A stretch of DNA of 64,000 nt from assembly GCF_900239345.1 (NCBI RefSeq), contig NZ_OESZ01000001.1, positions 248,001-312,000 on the forward strand, read 5' to 3'. The translations under genes and the position numbers were made by a program. Position 1 is the stretch's first letter. Every line of letters begins with the position of its first letter. This DNA comes from Tenacibaculum dicentrarchi. GTDB lineage: Bacteria > Bacteroidota > Bacteroidia > Flavobacteriales > Flavobacteriaceae. Below, one piece after another: positions 36,375 through 45,340 of this stretch. The notes beneath the pieces are model-generated. The model made no database searches. It saw nothing but the letters and a program-made list of their open reading frames with translations, and was not told the DNA's origin.

Positions 36375-36779
36375 TTAAATTGATTTAATACCTATTGCTG
36401 TTAGGGTCTTTTTTAAGCTTTTTAACTCACTTTGATTTTTTAATTTTGAAAAACTTCTTGTTTTGCCATTTTTTAATTTTAAAGCAATACGTTCTATTCC
36501 TGAATTTTCTTTGATTTCTAATCCTTCAATTTCAGTAAGTTTATACGTTTTTTTCCAAGATTTTTTAAGTAGATAAAAAAGCACTGCAACAAGCGATCCG
36601 AAGCCAAGTAATGCCATAAAAATAAAGAGTATTTCATTTTTATCAAAAGAAATATAAAATAATTGAACACTCATATTAAGTACGTTCACTAGCATTAATA
36701 AAATAATTAGCCATGAATGTGTAGGAACGTCATCTTTAATGCTTATTTGTTGAGTTTCTTTATTAAACGCTAACTGCAT
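36375..36779 (-). CDS. Small two-helix membrane protein
   Basis: A 134-residue protein with two hydrophobic helices (WLIILLMLVNVLNMSVQLFYI and ILFIFMALLGFGSLVAVLFYLL). The cytoplasmic tail has a basic and beta-like domain (YKLTEIEGLEIKENSGIERIALKLKNGKTRSFSKL). I do not recognise a family. It is co-transcribed with the M1 peptidase (1-nt gap), perhaps as an assembly or anchoring partner, but the sequence does not show how. Confidence 0.7.
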   Translation of the reverse strand: MQLAFNKETQQISIKDDVPTHSWLIILLMLVNVLNMSVQLFYISFDKNEILFIFMALLGFGSLVAVLFYLLKKSWKKTYKLTEIEGLEIKENSGIERIALKLKNGKTRSFSKLKNQSELKSLKKTLTAIGIKSI

Positions 36780-36795
36780 AGGTTGTTTTTATAAC

Positions 36796-36837
36796 AAAAA
36801 AAGAGCATCAAAACTTTAAAAATCAATGCTCTTTTTT
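36796..36837 (-). terminator. Terminator of the S8 peptidase operon
   Basis: AAAAAAGAGCAT and ATGCTCTTTTTT arms around an AT-rich loop; minus-strand T tract follows. Confidence 0.8.
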
Positions 36838-36855
36838 ATCTTTTATATTATTTTT

Positions 36856-38496
36856 TTACTTTCTTCCGTTCACCATTCTGTCGGCCATTTTAACAGCATT
36901 GTAAGCGTTTACAACACGCCCAGAAACTGATAAATCAGCAAAAGGAACTAAATCTCCTTGAGGATTTTGGCTAGTTTTAGAACCTGGTTTGGTAACTAAT
37001 AAATCAATTTTAGTTCCAGAGTTCATTAAAATATGTTTTACTTGGCTAGCTGATAATTCAGGATAATAAGAACGAACTAATGCAGCAACACCAGCAGCAG
37101 CAGGCGATGCCATTGAAGTTCCACTAATTTTCTTATAAGTATTATCAGGATATGTTGAATTTATTTGTACTCCAGGAGCAAAAACATCTACATTCTTTTT
37201 ACCGTAGTTAGAAAAACTTGCAGGTAATTCTTTGTTATAATTAGAACTCATTGCTCCTAATGTTAATACATTATCAGAAATTTCGTTAATTAAATCAGGT
37301 GCATCATTTGGGAATGTTTTTTCAACATCGATATTTTTTCCTGAATTTCCTGCGGCATTTACAATTAATACATCTTTTTTAGCTGCGTATTTTAAGGCAT
37401 CGTAAACCCATTCTTTATTTGGAGAAAAATCTTTTCCAAAACTAGTGTTAATAACTTTTGCTCCGTTATCAACAGCGTAACGAATTCCTAAAGCAACATC
37501 TTTATCATACTCATCTCCGTCTGATACCGAACGAACAGCCATCATTTTTACATTATCGGCAACCCCATTGGTTCCAATATTGTTATTACGTACTGCTCCA
37601 ATAATACCGGTAACGTGTGTTCCGTGTGATTCTTTCTTTTCAGAATGCCCAGTATTGGCATTACCATAACCAGGCTTATCGTTAATATCGTAAGGATTAT
37701 CACCCACAACTTTACGGTAATCAGTTTTTAAATTATCTTCAGCAATGGTTTTATCGGCATTTTTTATTCCTTTTTCAAAGTATTCTTTAGTTTCTTTTAA
37801 ATCGCTAAAATAACTTAACATACGTGCCGCAAAACCTTTTGCACGGTTTAAGCTTTCATCTGAAGAATTGATTGCTGCAATTTCTTTTTTTGTATAGGTT
37901 GACTTTCCAAAGTATTTGGTCAATGCTTTTTCTGATTCAACAGACATTTTTACAAATTCAGCAGAACGAACTTTTGATTTTTTTGCACCAGCTATTTTTT
38001 CGGCATGTTGTTTTTTTACCTCAGATAAAGTAGTTGCATCGACTAAAGATGGATTCATTAAAATACGTTCGTACTCTAAGTGTTCTTTATAAGATTCACC
38101 TAAAAAGTTCCATCCGTTAATATCATCAATATAACCATTTTTATCATCATCGATTCCATTTCCTGCAATTTCGTTGGTGTTTACCCAAGCTACAGAAGCT
38201 AAATCTTCATGTTTTAAATCGGTACCAGAATCAACAACTCCAACAACAACAGTAACATTTTTCTTTCCTTTTAAGAAATCGTACGCTTTGTTTACACTCA
38301 TTCCTGGAATACTGTCTGTTGCTAAATCTAAATGTAGCCAATTGTCTTTTTCATAGTCAGTTAATGCTGCTTTTTTTGCTGAAATATTAACAATATTATT
38401 ACTTCCTGTAGGTACAGCAACTTTACTTACCGATGAACAGGCTGTTAATATTGAAATTGCTACTGCCGAATAAAACATTGGTCTTAAAACTCTCAT
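36856..38496 (-). CDS. S8 (subtilisin-type) peptidase lipoprotein
   Basis: A 546-residue serine peptidase lipoprotein (lipobox ending TAC, Cys20). The catalytic triad is Asp89 (VVDSGTD), His291 (SHGTHVTG) and Ser in SGTSMASP (~463). The distance from Asp to His is about 200 residues instead of the ~30 of subtilisin. The insert (~100-280) is helical and charged, with a Ca-binding-like DDDKNGYIDDINGWNF. The same insert type is known from related flavobacterial enzymes. No propeptide inhibitor domain is clear. It follows the MBL hydrolase gene by 10 nt on the same strand. Confidence 0.92.
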   Translation of the reverse strand: MRVLRPMFYSAVAISILTACSSVSKVAVPTGSNNIVNISAKKAALTDYEKDNWLHLDLATDSIPGMSVNKAYDFLKGKKNVTVVVGVVDSGTDLKHEDLASVAWVNTNEIAGNGIDDDKNGYIDDINGWNFLGESYKEHLEYERILMNPSLVDATTLSEVKKQHAEKIAGAKKSKVRSAEFVKMSVESEKALTKYFGKSTYTKKEIAAINSSDESLNRAKGFAARMLSYFSDLKETKEYFEKGIKNADKTIAEDNLKTDYRKVVGDNPYDINDKPGYGNANTGHSEKKESHGTHVTGIIGAVRNNNIGTNGVADNVKMMAVRSVSDGDEYDKDVALGIRYAVDNGAKVINTSFGKDFSPNKEWVYDALKYAAKKDVLIVNAAGNSGKNIDVEKTFPNDAPDLINEISDNVLTLGAMSSNYNKELPASFSNYGKKNVDVFAPGVQINSTYPDNTYKKISGTSMASPAAAGVAALVRSYYPELSASQVKHILMNSGTKIDLLVTKPGSKTSQNPQGDLVPFADLSVSGRVVNAYNAVKMADRMVNGRK

Positions 38497-38506
38497 AATT
38501 TCTATC

Positions 38507-39361
38507 TTAATTAAATATATCTGTAAATTTATAACTCTTGTTTAAACGAACTCCTTTTTCGGTATGTTTAACCGTAATTAGCTCATTATAGGCATCGTGC
38601 TCTAAAAATAAGTGATAATTATTATCGGCAGCTTCGTTTAAAAACATTCTTTTTTCTTCTATACTAAGCAAAGGTCTTGTATCGTATCCCATTACATAAG
38701 GCAACGGTATATGCCCTGCTGTTGGTAATAAATCGGCCATAAAAACAACTGTTTTTCCTTGGTATTGAATTTTAGGAAGCATTTGTTTTTCGGTATGACC
38801 ATCCATAAATAAAACATCAAAACCTAATTGGCTTTGAAAATTTTTAGGCTGTTTGTCAATAAAATTTAACTGCCCATTTTGTTGAATAGGTTGTATGTTT
38901 TCTTTTAAAAAAGATGCTTTTTCACGTGCATTAGGTACGGTTGCCCATTGCCAATGCTCTTTATTGCTCCATACTTTGGCATTTTTAAAAGCGGGCATAT
39001 AGCCTGTTTTATCGTTATTCCATTGAATAACCCCGCCACAATGGTCAAAATGTAAATGTGTTAAAAAAACATCGGTAATATCATCTCTGTGAAAACCGTG
39101 TTTTGCTAAGGAAGTATCTAATGAAAAATCGCCAAAAAGGTAATAGTATCCGAAAAATTTATCGGATTGTTTGTTTCCAACGCCAGTATCAATTAAAGTT
39201 AACCTGTCGCCATCTTTAATAAGCATACAGCGCATACTTAACGAAATTAAGTTATTAGCGTCTGCAGGGTTTGTTTTTTGCCAAATAGTTTTAGGAACTA
39301 CGCCAAACATAGCGCCGCCATCTAATTTGAAATTACCAGTTTCTATTGAAAAAATTTGCAT
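38507..39361 (-). CDS. MBL-fold metallo-hydrolase
   Basis: A 284-residue metallo-beta-lactamase-fold enzyme, cytoplasmic (no signal peptide). The motif THLHFDHCGG (HxHxDH, ~98-107), His in VFMDGHTEKQ and His in LFLEHDAYNE supply the two metal sites. The N-terminus TLIDTGVGNK is the first motif. The pattern (GVIQWNND, GHTEKQMLPKI) suggests a lactonase or hydrolase of the AHL-lactonase/quorum-quenching-like branch, but the substrate is unknown. It heads the operon with the S8 peptidase. Confidence 0.87.
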   Translation of the reverse strand: MQIFSIETGNFKLDGGAMFGVVPKTIWQKTNPADANNLISLSMRCMLIKDGDRLTLIDTGVGNKQSDKFFGYYYLFGDFSLDTSLAKHGFHRDDITDVFLTHLHFDHCGGVIQWNNDKTGYMPAFKNAKVWSNKEHWQWATVPNAREKASFLKENIQPIQQNGQLNFIDKQPKNFQSQLGFDVLFMDGHTEKQMLPKIQYQGKTVVFMADLLPTAGHIPLPYVMGYDTRPLLSIEEKRMFLNEAADNNYHLFLEHDAYNELITVKHTEKGVRLNKSYKFTDIFN

Positions 39362-39409
39362 AACTACAAAGATGCAGAAATTTAACGAAACTTTTTGTTA
39401 ATGAAAACA

Positions 39410-39439
39410 AAAAAGACGCACTAATTAGTGCGTCTTTTT
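39410..39439 (-). terminator. 30-bp perfect palindromic terminator
   Basis: AAAAAGACGCACTAA directly followed by TTAGTGCGTCTTTTT, with T-rich flanks on both strands. It serves the minus-strand gene ending at 39459 and insulates the MBL promoter region. Confidence 0.88.
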
Positions 39440-39458
39440 GTTTTTTTATAAAAACACT

Positions 39459-40427
39459 TTATTTTTTATCGTTAGTTGCTAATAAAAAACCAATGGTGAA
39501 ATTTGCATCCCAGTCAAAAATTACGGAATGAACTTTAGTAACATCATTTATGGCTTTAAAAATATTTAAACCAGATTTTATTTTTTCACCTCTTCTTTTA
39601 ATTACTTTTTGATAAAAATTAGTGTCTTTATTTAAAACCGTGTAGCGTTCATTTCCTTTACGTAAAGATTTTGCTAATTGATACGGAACACCTCCTATTA
39701 TAAAACATTGAGAAGCTATGTTAGAAGGAATTTTTTCTGCAATTTTCTGCACTGCTTTATATACAATTGTATCAGCGACTCCTTGCTGAAAATACTTCGC
39801 GCCATAGGTTTCTTTACCTATTATTTTATTGGCTTCTAAATACGATATTTTTGTGTTTCCCGAGCCTATATCTACTAAATAAGCTGTTTTTTCAAACCTT
39901 TTAGGAATAACAGCATCTAAGGCATATTGACCTTCTTGCTCAGGTGTTACCACATTTACAACGTAACCTATTCTTTTAAGTTCTTGTTTTATTAGTTTGG
40001 TAATATCTTGTTTATTAGCCCCTGAACTTACTACAAAATGTATGTTACTAGGCTTTACACCAAACTCTATAATTCGTTGTATATATTTCTTTAATTTTTT
40101 ATTAACCTCTTCGGTATTGGTAATTCCTTCGGCAATTAAACTATTACCAAATTCTTTACTTTTCATTTCCCAGTTGTTATTTTTATCAATAGCAACAATA
40201 AATGAATTAAAACCAGAGGCACCTAATTCTACAACTCCTTTTAAAGTTCCGTTAATTGGTTTGGTTGGTTTGTAATTAAAACTAGTCGTTTTCCTTTTTT
40301 CTTTTTTTACCGATTTTTCAGCAATTTGACTAGTTACTTTTACTTCTTTTTTTTCTTCTGATTTACAAGAAACAAAGGCTAGTGAGATTGTTAATAAAAC
40401 CATCCACAGCAAAGGCATTTTTTTCAT
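39459..40427 (-). CDS. Lipoprotein with Ppx/GppA-like (ASKHA) domain
   Basis: A 322-residue protein. The signal peptide (MKKMPLLWMVLLTISLAF) ends in VSC with lipid site Cys21, followed by a charged linker (22-60). The domain 60-322 has phosphatase-like actin-fold motifs in order: VVELGASGFNSFIVAID (65-81, phosphate 1), SSGANKQDI (~134-142), TPEQEGQYALDAVI with Glu163/Glu165 at the place of the Ppx catalytic Glu, DIGSGNTKISYLE (186-198, phosphate 2) and CFIIGGVPYQLA (~245, adenosine-like). The exopolyphosphatase family is normally cytoplasmic, so an exported lipidated member is unusual. It might act on polyphosphate or be a sensor; activity not known. Confidence 0.72.
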   Translation of the reverse strand: MKKMPLLWMVLLTISLAFVSCKSEEKKEVKVTSQIAEKSVKKEKRKTTSFNYKPTKPINGTLKGVVELGASGFNSFIVAIDKNNNWEMKSKEFGNSLIAEGITNTEEVNKKLKKYIQRIIEFGVKPSNIHFVVSSGANKQDITKLIKQELKRIGYVVNVVTPEQEGQYALDAVIPKRFEKTAYLVDIGSGNTKISYLEANKIIGKETYGAKYFQQGVADTIVYKAVQKIAEKIPSNIASQCFIIGGVPYQLAKSLRKGNERYTVLNKDTNFYQKVIKRRGEKIKSGLNIFKAINDVTKVHSVIFDWDANFTIGFLLATNDKK

Positions 40428-40536
40428 AAAATTTTAAATTTAATTGTTTTTTATCTGGGGAGGAATTTTTCTGTAAAAATACTTTTTTTGTTTTTTTGAA
40501 ACAAGAATTTTATATGAAGTAATTATTAAGAAATAA

Positions 40537-40570
40537 AAAACCTTATAAATCAAAAGACTTATAAGGTTTT
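40537..40570 (-). terminator. Terminator of tRNA-Cys
   Basis: AAAACCTTATAA and TTATAAGGTTTT arms; in the minus direction it follows the tRNA 3' end and is followed by T-rich sequence. Confidence 0.8.
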
Positions 40571-40572
40571 AG

Positions 40573-40644
40573 AGGTGTCTAGCGGATTCGAACCGCTGTA
40601 CATGGTTTTGCAAACCATTGCCTAGCCACTCGGCCAAGACACCT
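40573..40644 (-). tRNA. tRNA-Cys (GCA)
   Basis: The minus strand starts AGGTGTC and ends GACACCT, giving the seven-pair acceptor stem. The D arm contains GGCCGAGTGGCTAGGC, the anticodon arm ATGGT, loop TTGCAAA, ACCAT has anticodon GCA, and the T arm AGCGG TTCGAATC CGCT has the TTCGA loop. CCA is not encoded. It is the only tRNA in the window, with a terminator directly downstream. The remaining parts of the 320-bp gap (40428-40747) hold nothing else I recognise. Confidence 0.95.
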
Positions 40645-40747
40645 TTTTAATATTTAAGACTGCAAATTTACATTTTTTTTTCAAAATATCTATTTTTTTA
40701 TAGAAATTTTTATAAAAATGTTATCAACATTATGTCAACATCATTTG

Positions 40748-41110
40748 TTAATTAGTACGTACATCTTTTAAAACAATAACAACTTCGGCTACATTACCTC
40801 CAATTGGTGGATTAATTTTAGCAACGCTAACCTCAGCTTCATCAACAAGTTGTATTTCTTTAAAAACTCTATTTAAAATACGTTGTGCAACATGTTCTAA
40901 TAATTCCGAACGAATTGCCATTTCTTCTTTTACAATATGATTTAAATGTACATAATCAACAGTATCAACTAGTTTATCGGTTTTTGCTGATTTTTGCAAA
41001 TTTGCTTTTACTTCAATATCAACTCTATATTCTGAGCCAATTTTTGCTTCTTCTTCTAAACATCCGTGATTTGTAAATAATCGAATGTCGTTTACACGTA
41101 TAATTCCCAA
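40748..41110 (-). CDS. folB: Dihydroneopterin aldolase
   Basis: A 120-residue folate-biosynthesis enzyme: converts dihydroneopterin to hydroxymethyl-dihydropterin and glycolaldehyde. GCLEEEAKIGSEYRVDI (~14-31) and TVDYVHLNHIVKEEM (~48-62) carry the substrate-binding Glu and Tyr positions. NPPIGGNV carries the terminal catalytic region (a Lys stands just before it in AKINPP). Length fits the 118-125 residue family. Minus-strand -7 box at 41137-41144. glnS lies about 7 kb away; no other fol genes nearby. Confidence 0.92.
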   Translation of the reverse strand: MGIIRVNDIRLFTNHGCLEEEAKIGSEYRVDIEVKANLQKSAKTDKLVDTVDYVHLNHIVKEEMAIRSELLEHVAQRILNRVFKEIQLVDEAEVSVAKINPPIGGNVAEVVIVLKDVRTN

Positions 41111-41136
41111 AATATATTTTATTTAATTTATAATTA

Positions 41137-41144
41137 CAAAAATA
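41137..41144 (-). promoter_or_regulatory. Candidate -7 box of folB
   Basis: Minus-strand TATTTTTG, 27 nt before the ATG at 41110. No -33 TTG confirmed. Confidence 0.4.
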
Positions 41145-41195
41145 CGTTTTTTACTTTACTTAAAAATATTGATATTTATCACTCAAAAAAAACAG

Positions 41196-41203
41196 TAAAT
41201 TTG
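41196..41203 (+). promoter_or_regulatory. Candidate promoter of rimK
   Basis: TAAATTTG, 36 nt before the ATG at 41239. A TTG at 41169-41171 lies 24 nt upstream, slightly beyond the usual spacing. Confidence 0.45.
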
Positions 41204-41238
41204 TTTTAGTTGAATCATCAATTAATATTTATGTATTT

Positions 41239-42126
41239 ATGATAATTTTTATTCTTTCTGTGAGCGACCAAATATATTCTACTCAAAGAATATATAATGA
41301 GGCAAATCGTCGTGGACATACTGTGCGTATTATTAATCATTTAAAATGTAGTATAAAACTTGCAAATGGTAAATCAGAAATAATATATAATGGAGAAAAT
41401 ATTATTGATATTCCTGATGTAATTATTCCTAGAATTGGTGCTTCTGCTACACGTCATGGTGCTGCGGTGGTGAAAGAATTTGAATTAAATGGTACGTATA
41501 CAACAGCAACTTCTTTAGGTATTTTACAAGCTCAAAATAAGGTGCGTACTTTACAAATTATGAATCAAAAAAATATTCCTTTTCCTGATACTATATTTGC
41601 TGTAAATCCTGATACTATTGATGAACAAATTAATTTATTAGGTGGTGCACCTATCATTATAAAATTACAAGAAGGTACACACGGTTCTGGAGTTATTTTA
41701 GCAGAAAGTAATAAATCTGCTAAATCAATTATTGATACTATGTACAGTACCAACGCTAGTATTTTATTACAAGAATTTATAAAAGAAAGTAATAGCGAAG
41801 ATATTCGAGCTTTTGTAATTGGTAATAAAGTAGTGGCATCAATGAAACGAAAAGGTTCAGAAAATGATTTTCGTTCAAATATCCATCAAGGTGGAAGCGG
41901 ATTTAAAGTTAATTTATCCGAAGAAGAAAAAGAAATTGCCATAAAAGCAACACAATATTTAAACTTACCTATTGCTGGAGTTGATTTAATTCGCTCAAAA
42001 AGAGGTTCTTTATTAATTGAAGTAAATACAGCTCCTGGTTTACAAGGAATTGAAAACTACACAAAACATAATACTGCCAAAGCAATTATTAAATTTTTAG
42101 AAGATAATGTTTACACAAAACTTTAA
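41239..42126 (+). CDS. rimK: RimK-type ATP-grasp ligase
   Basis: A 295-residue ATP-grasp enzyme of the RimK group, which adds glutamate residues to the C-terminus of ribosomal protein S6 in E. coli. DVIIPRIGASATRHGAAVV (~73-91) is the family fingerprint. The ATP-grasp motifs follow: PIIIKLQEGTHGSGVILAE (~138-156), ILLQEFIKESNSEDIRAFVIG (~175-195), SNIHQGGSG and GVDLIRSKRGSLLIEVNTAPGLQGIE (~245-270) with the metal-binding Glu and Asn. Its last 20 nt overlap the start of the aspartoacylase-family gene, so the two are coupled. Confidence 0.93.
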   Translation: MIIFILSVSDQIYSTQRIYNEANRRGHTVRIINHLKCSIKLANGKSEIIYNGENIIDIPDVIIPRIGASATRHGAAVVKEFELNGTYTTATSLGILQAQNKVRTLQIMNQKNIPFPDTIFAVNPDTIDEQINLLGGAPIIIKLQEGTHGSGVILAESNKSAKSIIDTMYSTNASILLQEFIKESNSEDIRAFVIGNKVVASMKRKGSENDFRSNIHQGGSGFKVNLSEEEKEIAIKATQYLNLPIAGVDLIRSKRGSLLIEVNTAPGLQGIENYTKHNTAKAIIKFLEDNVYTKL

Positions 42127-43072
42127 AAACGGAGTTGTAGAAATTCGAGGTCATAAAATTGGACTCGGAAAATCTGAACTTATTAAAATTCCTGTAGATA
42201 GATTACCAACTGGTACGCTTATAGAAATTCCCGTATATGTTTTTAATGGAACACAAAAAGGACCTACCGTTTTATTGCAAGGTGGTTTACATGGTGATGA
42301 AGTAAATAGTATTGAATTAGTTCGTAGAATGCTAATTGATAAAAACTATAAAATTAATAGCGGTTGCGTTATTGTAGTACCTTTATTAAACGTTTTTGGA
42401 TTTTTAAGTTTATCAAGAGATATGCATGGCAAAGATGTTAATAGAAGTTTTCCAGGAAGTAAAAAAGGCTCTTTAGCAGGTAGAATGGCGTATTATTTAA
42501 TGCAAGAAATAACCAAAAATGTTGATTTTGCCATCGATTTTCATACTGGTGGAGCGCAAAGAAGTAATTTTCCGCAAATAAGATATACGCCTAATGATGA
42601 AGATGCTTTTGAATTAGCTAAAATATTTAATGCACCTTTATTATTTGCATCAAAATTAATTCCTAAATCATTTAGAAATCAATGTTATAAAAATAATATT
42701 CCTGTAATTGTGTATGAAGGAGGCGAATCTTTACGTTTAAATGAAGATGCAATTCAGCAAGGAATAAACGGAACATTGCGAGTATTAAAACATTTTAAAA
42801 TGATTGATAAAAACATTGTAATTCCTAAAAACAATAGTGTTATCATCAGTAAAAAACGAATGTGGATTCGTGCTAAAGTTGCAGGTTTATTTAATCCGAC
42901 AGTAAAAAACGGAGCATTTATTCTAAAAGGACAAATTTTAGGACATATTATGGATACCTACGGAGAAACAAATTTTGCTGTAAAAGCTCCTGCCGATGGA
43001 TATATTATTGCTAAAAATAATTTCCCGATTGTAAATATGGGCGATGCGTTATTTCACTTCGGAAATGCCTAA
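42107..43072 (+). CDS. Succinylglutamate desuccinylase/aspartoacylase-family hydrolase
   Basis: A 321-residue zinc hydrolase of the AstE/AspA (M14-like) family. The zinc motif GGLHGDEVNSIELVRR (~59-74) supplies His and Glu, DVNRSFPGS (~100) the Arg and the third position, and DFHTGGAQR (~140) the other His. The catalytic Glu is in VIVYEGGESLR. The C-terminal lobe is the beta-barrel with VKAPADGYIIAKNNFP. It starts inside the last 20 nt of rimK (ATG at 42107). Together they may form a glutamate writer/remover pair, which is inference from coupling. A lone AstE role in arginine catabolism is unlikely because no astABCD genes are near. Confidence 0.87.
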   Translation: MFTQNFKNGVVEIRGHKIGLGKSELIKIPVDRLPTGTLIEIPVYVFNGTQKGPTVLLQGGLHGDEVNSIELVRRMLIDKNYKINSGCVIVVPLLNVFGFLSLSRDMHGKDVNRSFPGSKKGSLAGRMAYYLMQEITKNVDFAIDFHTGGAQRSNFPQIRYTPNDEDAFELAKIFNAPLLFASKLIPKSFRNQCYKNNIPVIVYEGGESLRLNEDAIQQGINGTLRVLKHFKMIDKNIVIPKNNSVIISKKRMWIRAKVAGLFNPTVKNGAFILKGQILGHIMDTYGETNFAVKAPADGYIIAKNNFPIVNMGDALFHFGNA

Positions 43073-43139
43073 TAATTCATCAAAAACAACAAAAAACAGT
43101 CTTAAAATTATTAAAAATGCACCTATAAATAAATAGCAG

Positions 43140-43147
43140 TATCTTTG
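43140..43147 (+). promoter_or_regulatory. Candidate -7 box of the DEAD-box helicase gene
   Basis: TATCTTTG fits TAnnTTTG, 47 nt before the ATG at 43195, in the gap after the rimK operon. No TTG at 20 nt. Confidence 0.45.
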
Positions 43148-43194
43148 CATCTTCATAGAAGTGCTTATTTTAGAGTATTTCTGAAATAATATAT

Positions 43195-44535
43195 ATGACA
43201 TTTAAATCTTTAGGATTATCCGATGCTTTATTAAAAGCCATCGAAGAAAAAGGATACGATACCCCATCACCAATTCAAGCAAAAGCAATACCTCCTATTT
43301 TAGAAGGAAAAGATGTATTAGCCTCAGCACAAACAGGAACAGGAAAAACCGCAGGTTTTACATTACCTGTTTTACAACGTTTAGCTGACTCTAAACACCC
43401 TAAATACAGACCCGTAAGAGCATTAGTACTTACCCCAACAAGAGAACTTGCTGCACAAGTTCATGATAATGTAAGAGAATATAGTAAGTACTTAGATATA
43501 AGGTCTACCGTAGTTTTTGGAGGTGTAAAAGCTGCAAGCCAGATAAAAACATTACGTCAAGGAGTAGATATATTAGTTGCTACCCCTGGTAGATTATTAG
43601 ATTTACATGACCAAAAAGCAGTATCTTTTAAAAGAATAGATGTACTTATTTTAGATGAAGCTGATAGAATGTTAGACATGGGTTTTGTTAGAGATATTAA
43701 CAAAATTATCAGTTTTATGCCTGAAAAACGTCAAAACTTGATGTTTTCTGCAACTTTTTCAACAGAAATTAAACGATTAGCTTCAGGAATTTTAAGAAAT
43801 CCTGTTTCAGTAGAAGCAGAGCCAGAAAATTCAACGGCCGAAAAAGTAGCTCAAAAAGTATATGCGGTAGATAAAGGTAAAAAAACCGAAGTAGTTATCA
43901 ACTTAATTAAAGATGGTAATTGGAGTCAGGTTTTAATCTTTACAAGAACTAAACATGGTGCTAATAAATTAACTGAAAAGTTAATAAAATCAGGAATTTC
44001 TGCTGCGGCAATTCATGGAAATAAAAGTCAAGGAGCTCGTACAAAAGCATTGGCTAATTTTAAAAATAATACCAACCGAGTATTAGTAGCTACTGATATT
44101 GCGGCTCGTGGAATTGATATTCCTTTATTACCACACGTTATTAACTTCGAATTACCAAATGTACCTGAAGATTACGTACACAGAATTGGTAGAACTGGTA
44201 GAGCGGGTGCAAAAGGTGAAGCGCTTTCATTAGTTTGTAGTGAAGAAACTGAATATCAAAAAGAAATAGAAAAAATATTAAAGCAAAAGTTAAAAACTGA
44301 AGTTATTCCTGGGTACGAACCTAGAGATACTGCAGGACCTAAAAGAGCCTCTACTCAAAAGAAAAGTTCAACAGCCAAGAAAAAAGGCGTGGGAGCAAGT
44401 CATAGAGGTGGTACTGGTGCAAAACCAAAAAGACAACGCCCTAGTAATAAATCAAGAAGCAATTCTGGAAGTTCTTCTAGAGGTCGTTCTTCTAGTAATA
44501 ACGAAGGTTCATCAAAAAGAAATACAAGAAGATAA
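43195..44535 (+). CDS. DEAD-box RNA helicase, RhlE-like
   Basis: A 446-residue RNA helicase with all family motifs: Q motif [26 protein letters not shown], motif [12 protein letters not shown] (~48), PTRELA, GG (VFGGV), TPGR, DEAD ([12 protein letters not shown]), SAT (MFSATFS), then [25 protein letters not shown] and [10 protein letters not shown]. The C-terminal ~70 residues are Lys/Ser/Arg-rich ([18 protein letters not shown]), an RNA-binding tail. RhlE-like proteins act in ribosome assembly and in RNA decay, and at low temperature. Terminator at 44562. Confidence 0.94.
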   Translation: MTFKSLGLSDALLKAIEEKGYDTPSPIQAKAIPPILEGKDVLASAQTGTGKTAGFTLPVLQRLADSKHPKYRPVRALVLTPTRELAAQVHDNVREYSKYLDIRSTVVFGGVKAASQIKTLRQGVDILVATPGRLLDLHDQKAVSFKRIDVLILDEADRMLDMGFVRDINKIISFMPEKRQNLMFSATFSTEIKRLASGILRNPVSVEAEPENSTAEKVAQKVYAVDKGKKTEVVINLIKDGNWSQVLIFTRTKHGANKLTEKLIKSGISAAAIHGNKSQGARTKALANFKNNTNRVLVATDIAARGIDIPLLPHVINFELPNVPEDYVHRIGRTGRAGAKGEALSLVCSEETEYQKEIEKILKQKLKTEVIPGYEPRDTAGPKRASTQKKSSTAKKKGVGASHRGGTGAKPKRQRPSNKSRSNSGSSSRGRSSSNNEGSSKRNTRR

Positions 44536-44561
44536 TTTTTTTAAACTTCTTATAAAATACC

Positions 44562-44602
44562 AAAACCTCTAAAGTTTGATTGTCAAATTTTAGAGGTTTT
44601 TT
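44562..44602 (+). terminator. Terminator after the helicase gene
   Basis: AAAACCTCTAAA and TTTAGAGGTTTT arms followed by T run. Confidence 0.85.
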
Positions 44603-44799
44603 ATGTATCAATAATCAAATGTAAATCTTAAAATAAAAAACGAATACTAAAAATTCATAGGATTTTCCAAAGTCAGCCATAACTAGTAGTTAATTATACA
44701 TGGTGTTAGGTGAGATTATTCTCTTGTAAAAATTTTGATATTAAAAACAGTGTAAAAGTTTAATGCACGTTAAGAAATTAACCAAAACTATATATTTCG

Positions 44800-45309
44800 T
44801 TATATCTGTTTTTTATGATTTGTTAAATTAAACTTTTTAGTAAGAATTGTATCCAAATAATATAATCTGTTGTTTAAATAATTTCTGATTTTTTTTCGTT
44901 TAAAAGTGTTATTTCGTATGTAGAATATTTGTGATGGTTCTTTTCTTATACGATTACTACCTGGAGTAGCAAAATCAAAAAAAGACCTTTTTACTCGATG
45001 TCTGTAACCTTTTATTTTCGGTATTTTTATTTTTGTTTTACTCCTTACCACGAATTTTTTTTCAATTTTATCTTCAAATAAATTAGTTAGATTTGGAGAA
45101 GAATCTTCATTAGTAAAAGAAAAAAAATGACTTTGGATTGTTTTATTTTTCATGTTTACTTTATAAAACCCCCAAAATATTTCATTTGGAAAATCATCCC
45201 AAAATATAGTATCTCTCACAGTGTAAATTTTCACATCTTGTGCATATGAAGTAACACTTGATGTTGTTAATCCTGTAAAGAATAGAATTAAATAAATAAA
45301 CTTTTTCAT
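44800..45309 (-). CDS. Secreted protein of unknown function
   Basis: A 169-residue protein with a signal peptide (MKKFIYLILFFTGLTTSSVTSYAQ). The rest is basic and aromatic: TIFWDDFPNEIFWGFYKVNMKNKTIQSHFF-type strands in pieces, VRSKTKIKIPKIKGYRHRVKRSFF, and FKRKKIRNYLNNRLYYLD at the end. No known domain. The upstream gene at 45358 is another small secreted protein, 48 nt away, and both are on the minus strand; an operon with related functions is possible but they are not similar to one another. Confidence 0.6.
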   Translation of the reverse strand: MKKFIYLILFFTGLTTSSVTSYAQDVKIYTVRDTIFWDDFPNEIFWGFYKVNMKNKTIQSHFFSFTNEDSSPNLTNLFEDKIEKKFVVRSKTKIKIPKIKGYRHRVKRSFFDFATPGSNRIRKEPSQIFYIRNNTFKRKKIRNYLNNRLYYLDTILTKKFNLTNHKKQI

Positions 45310-45340
45310 ATTTCTAATTATTAAAATGTCTTCTTAATTA

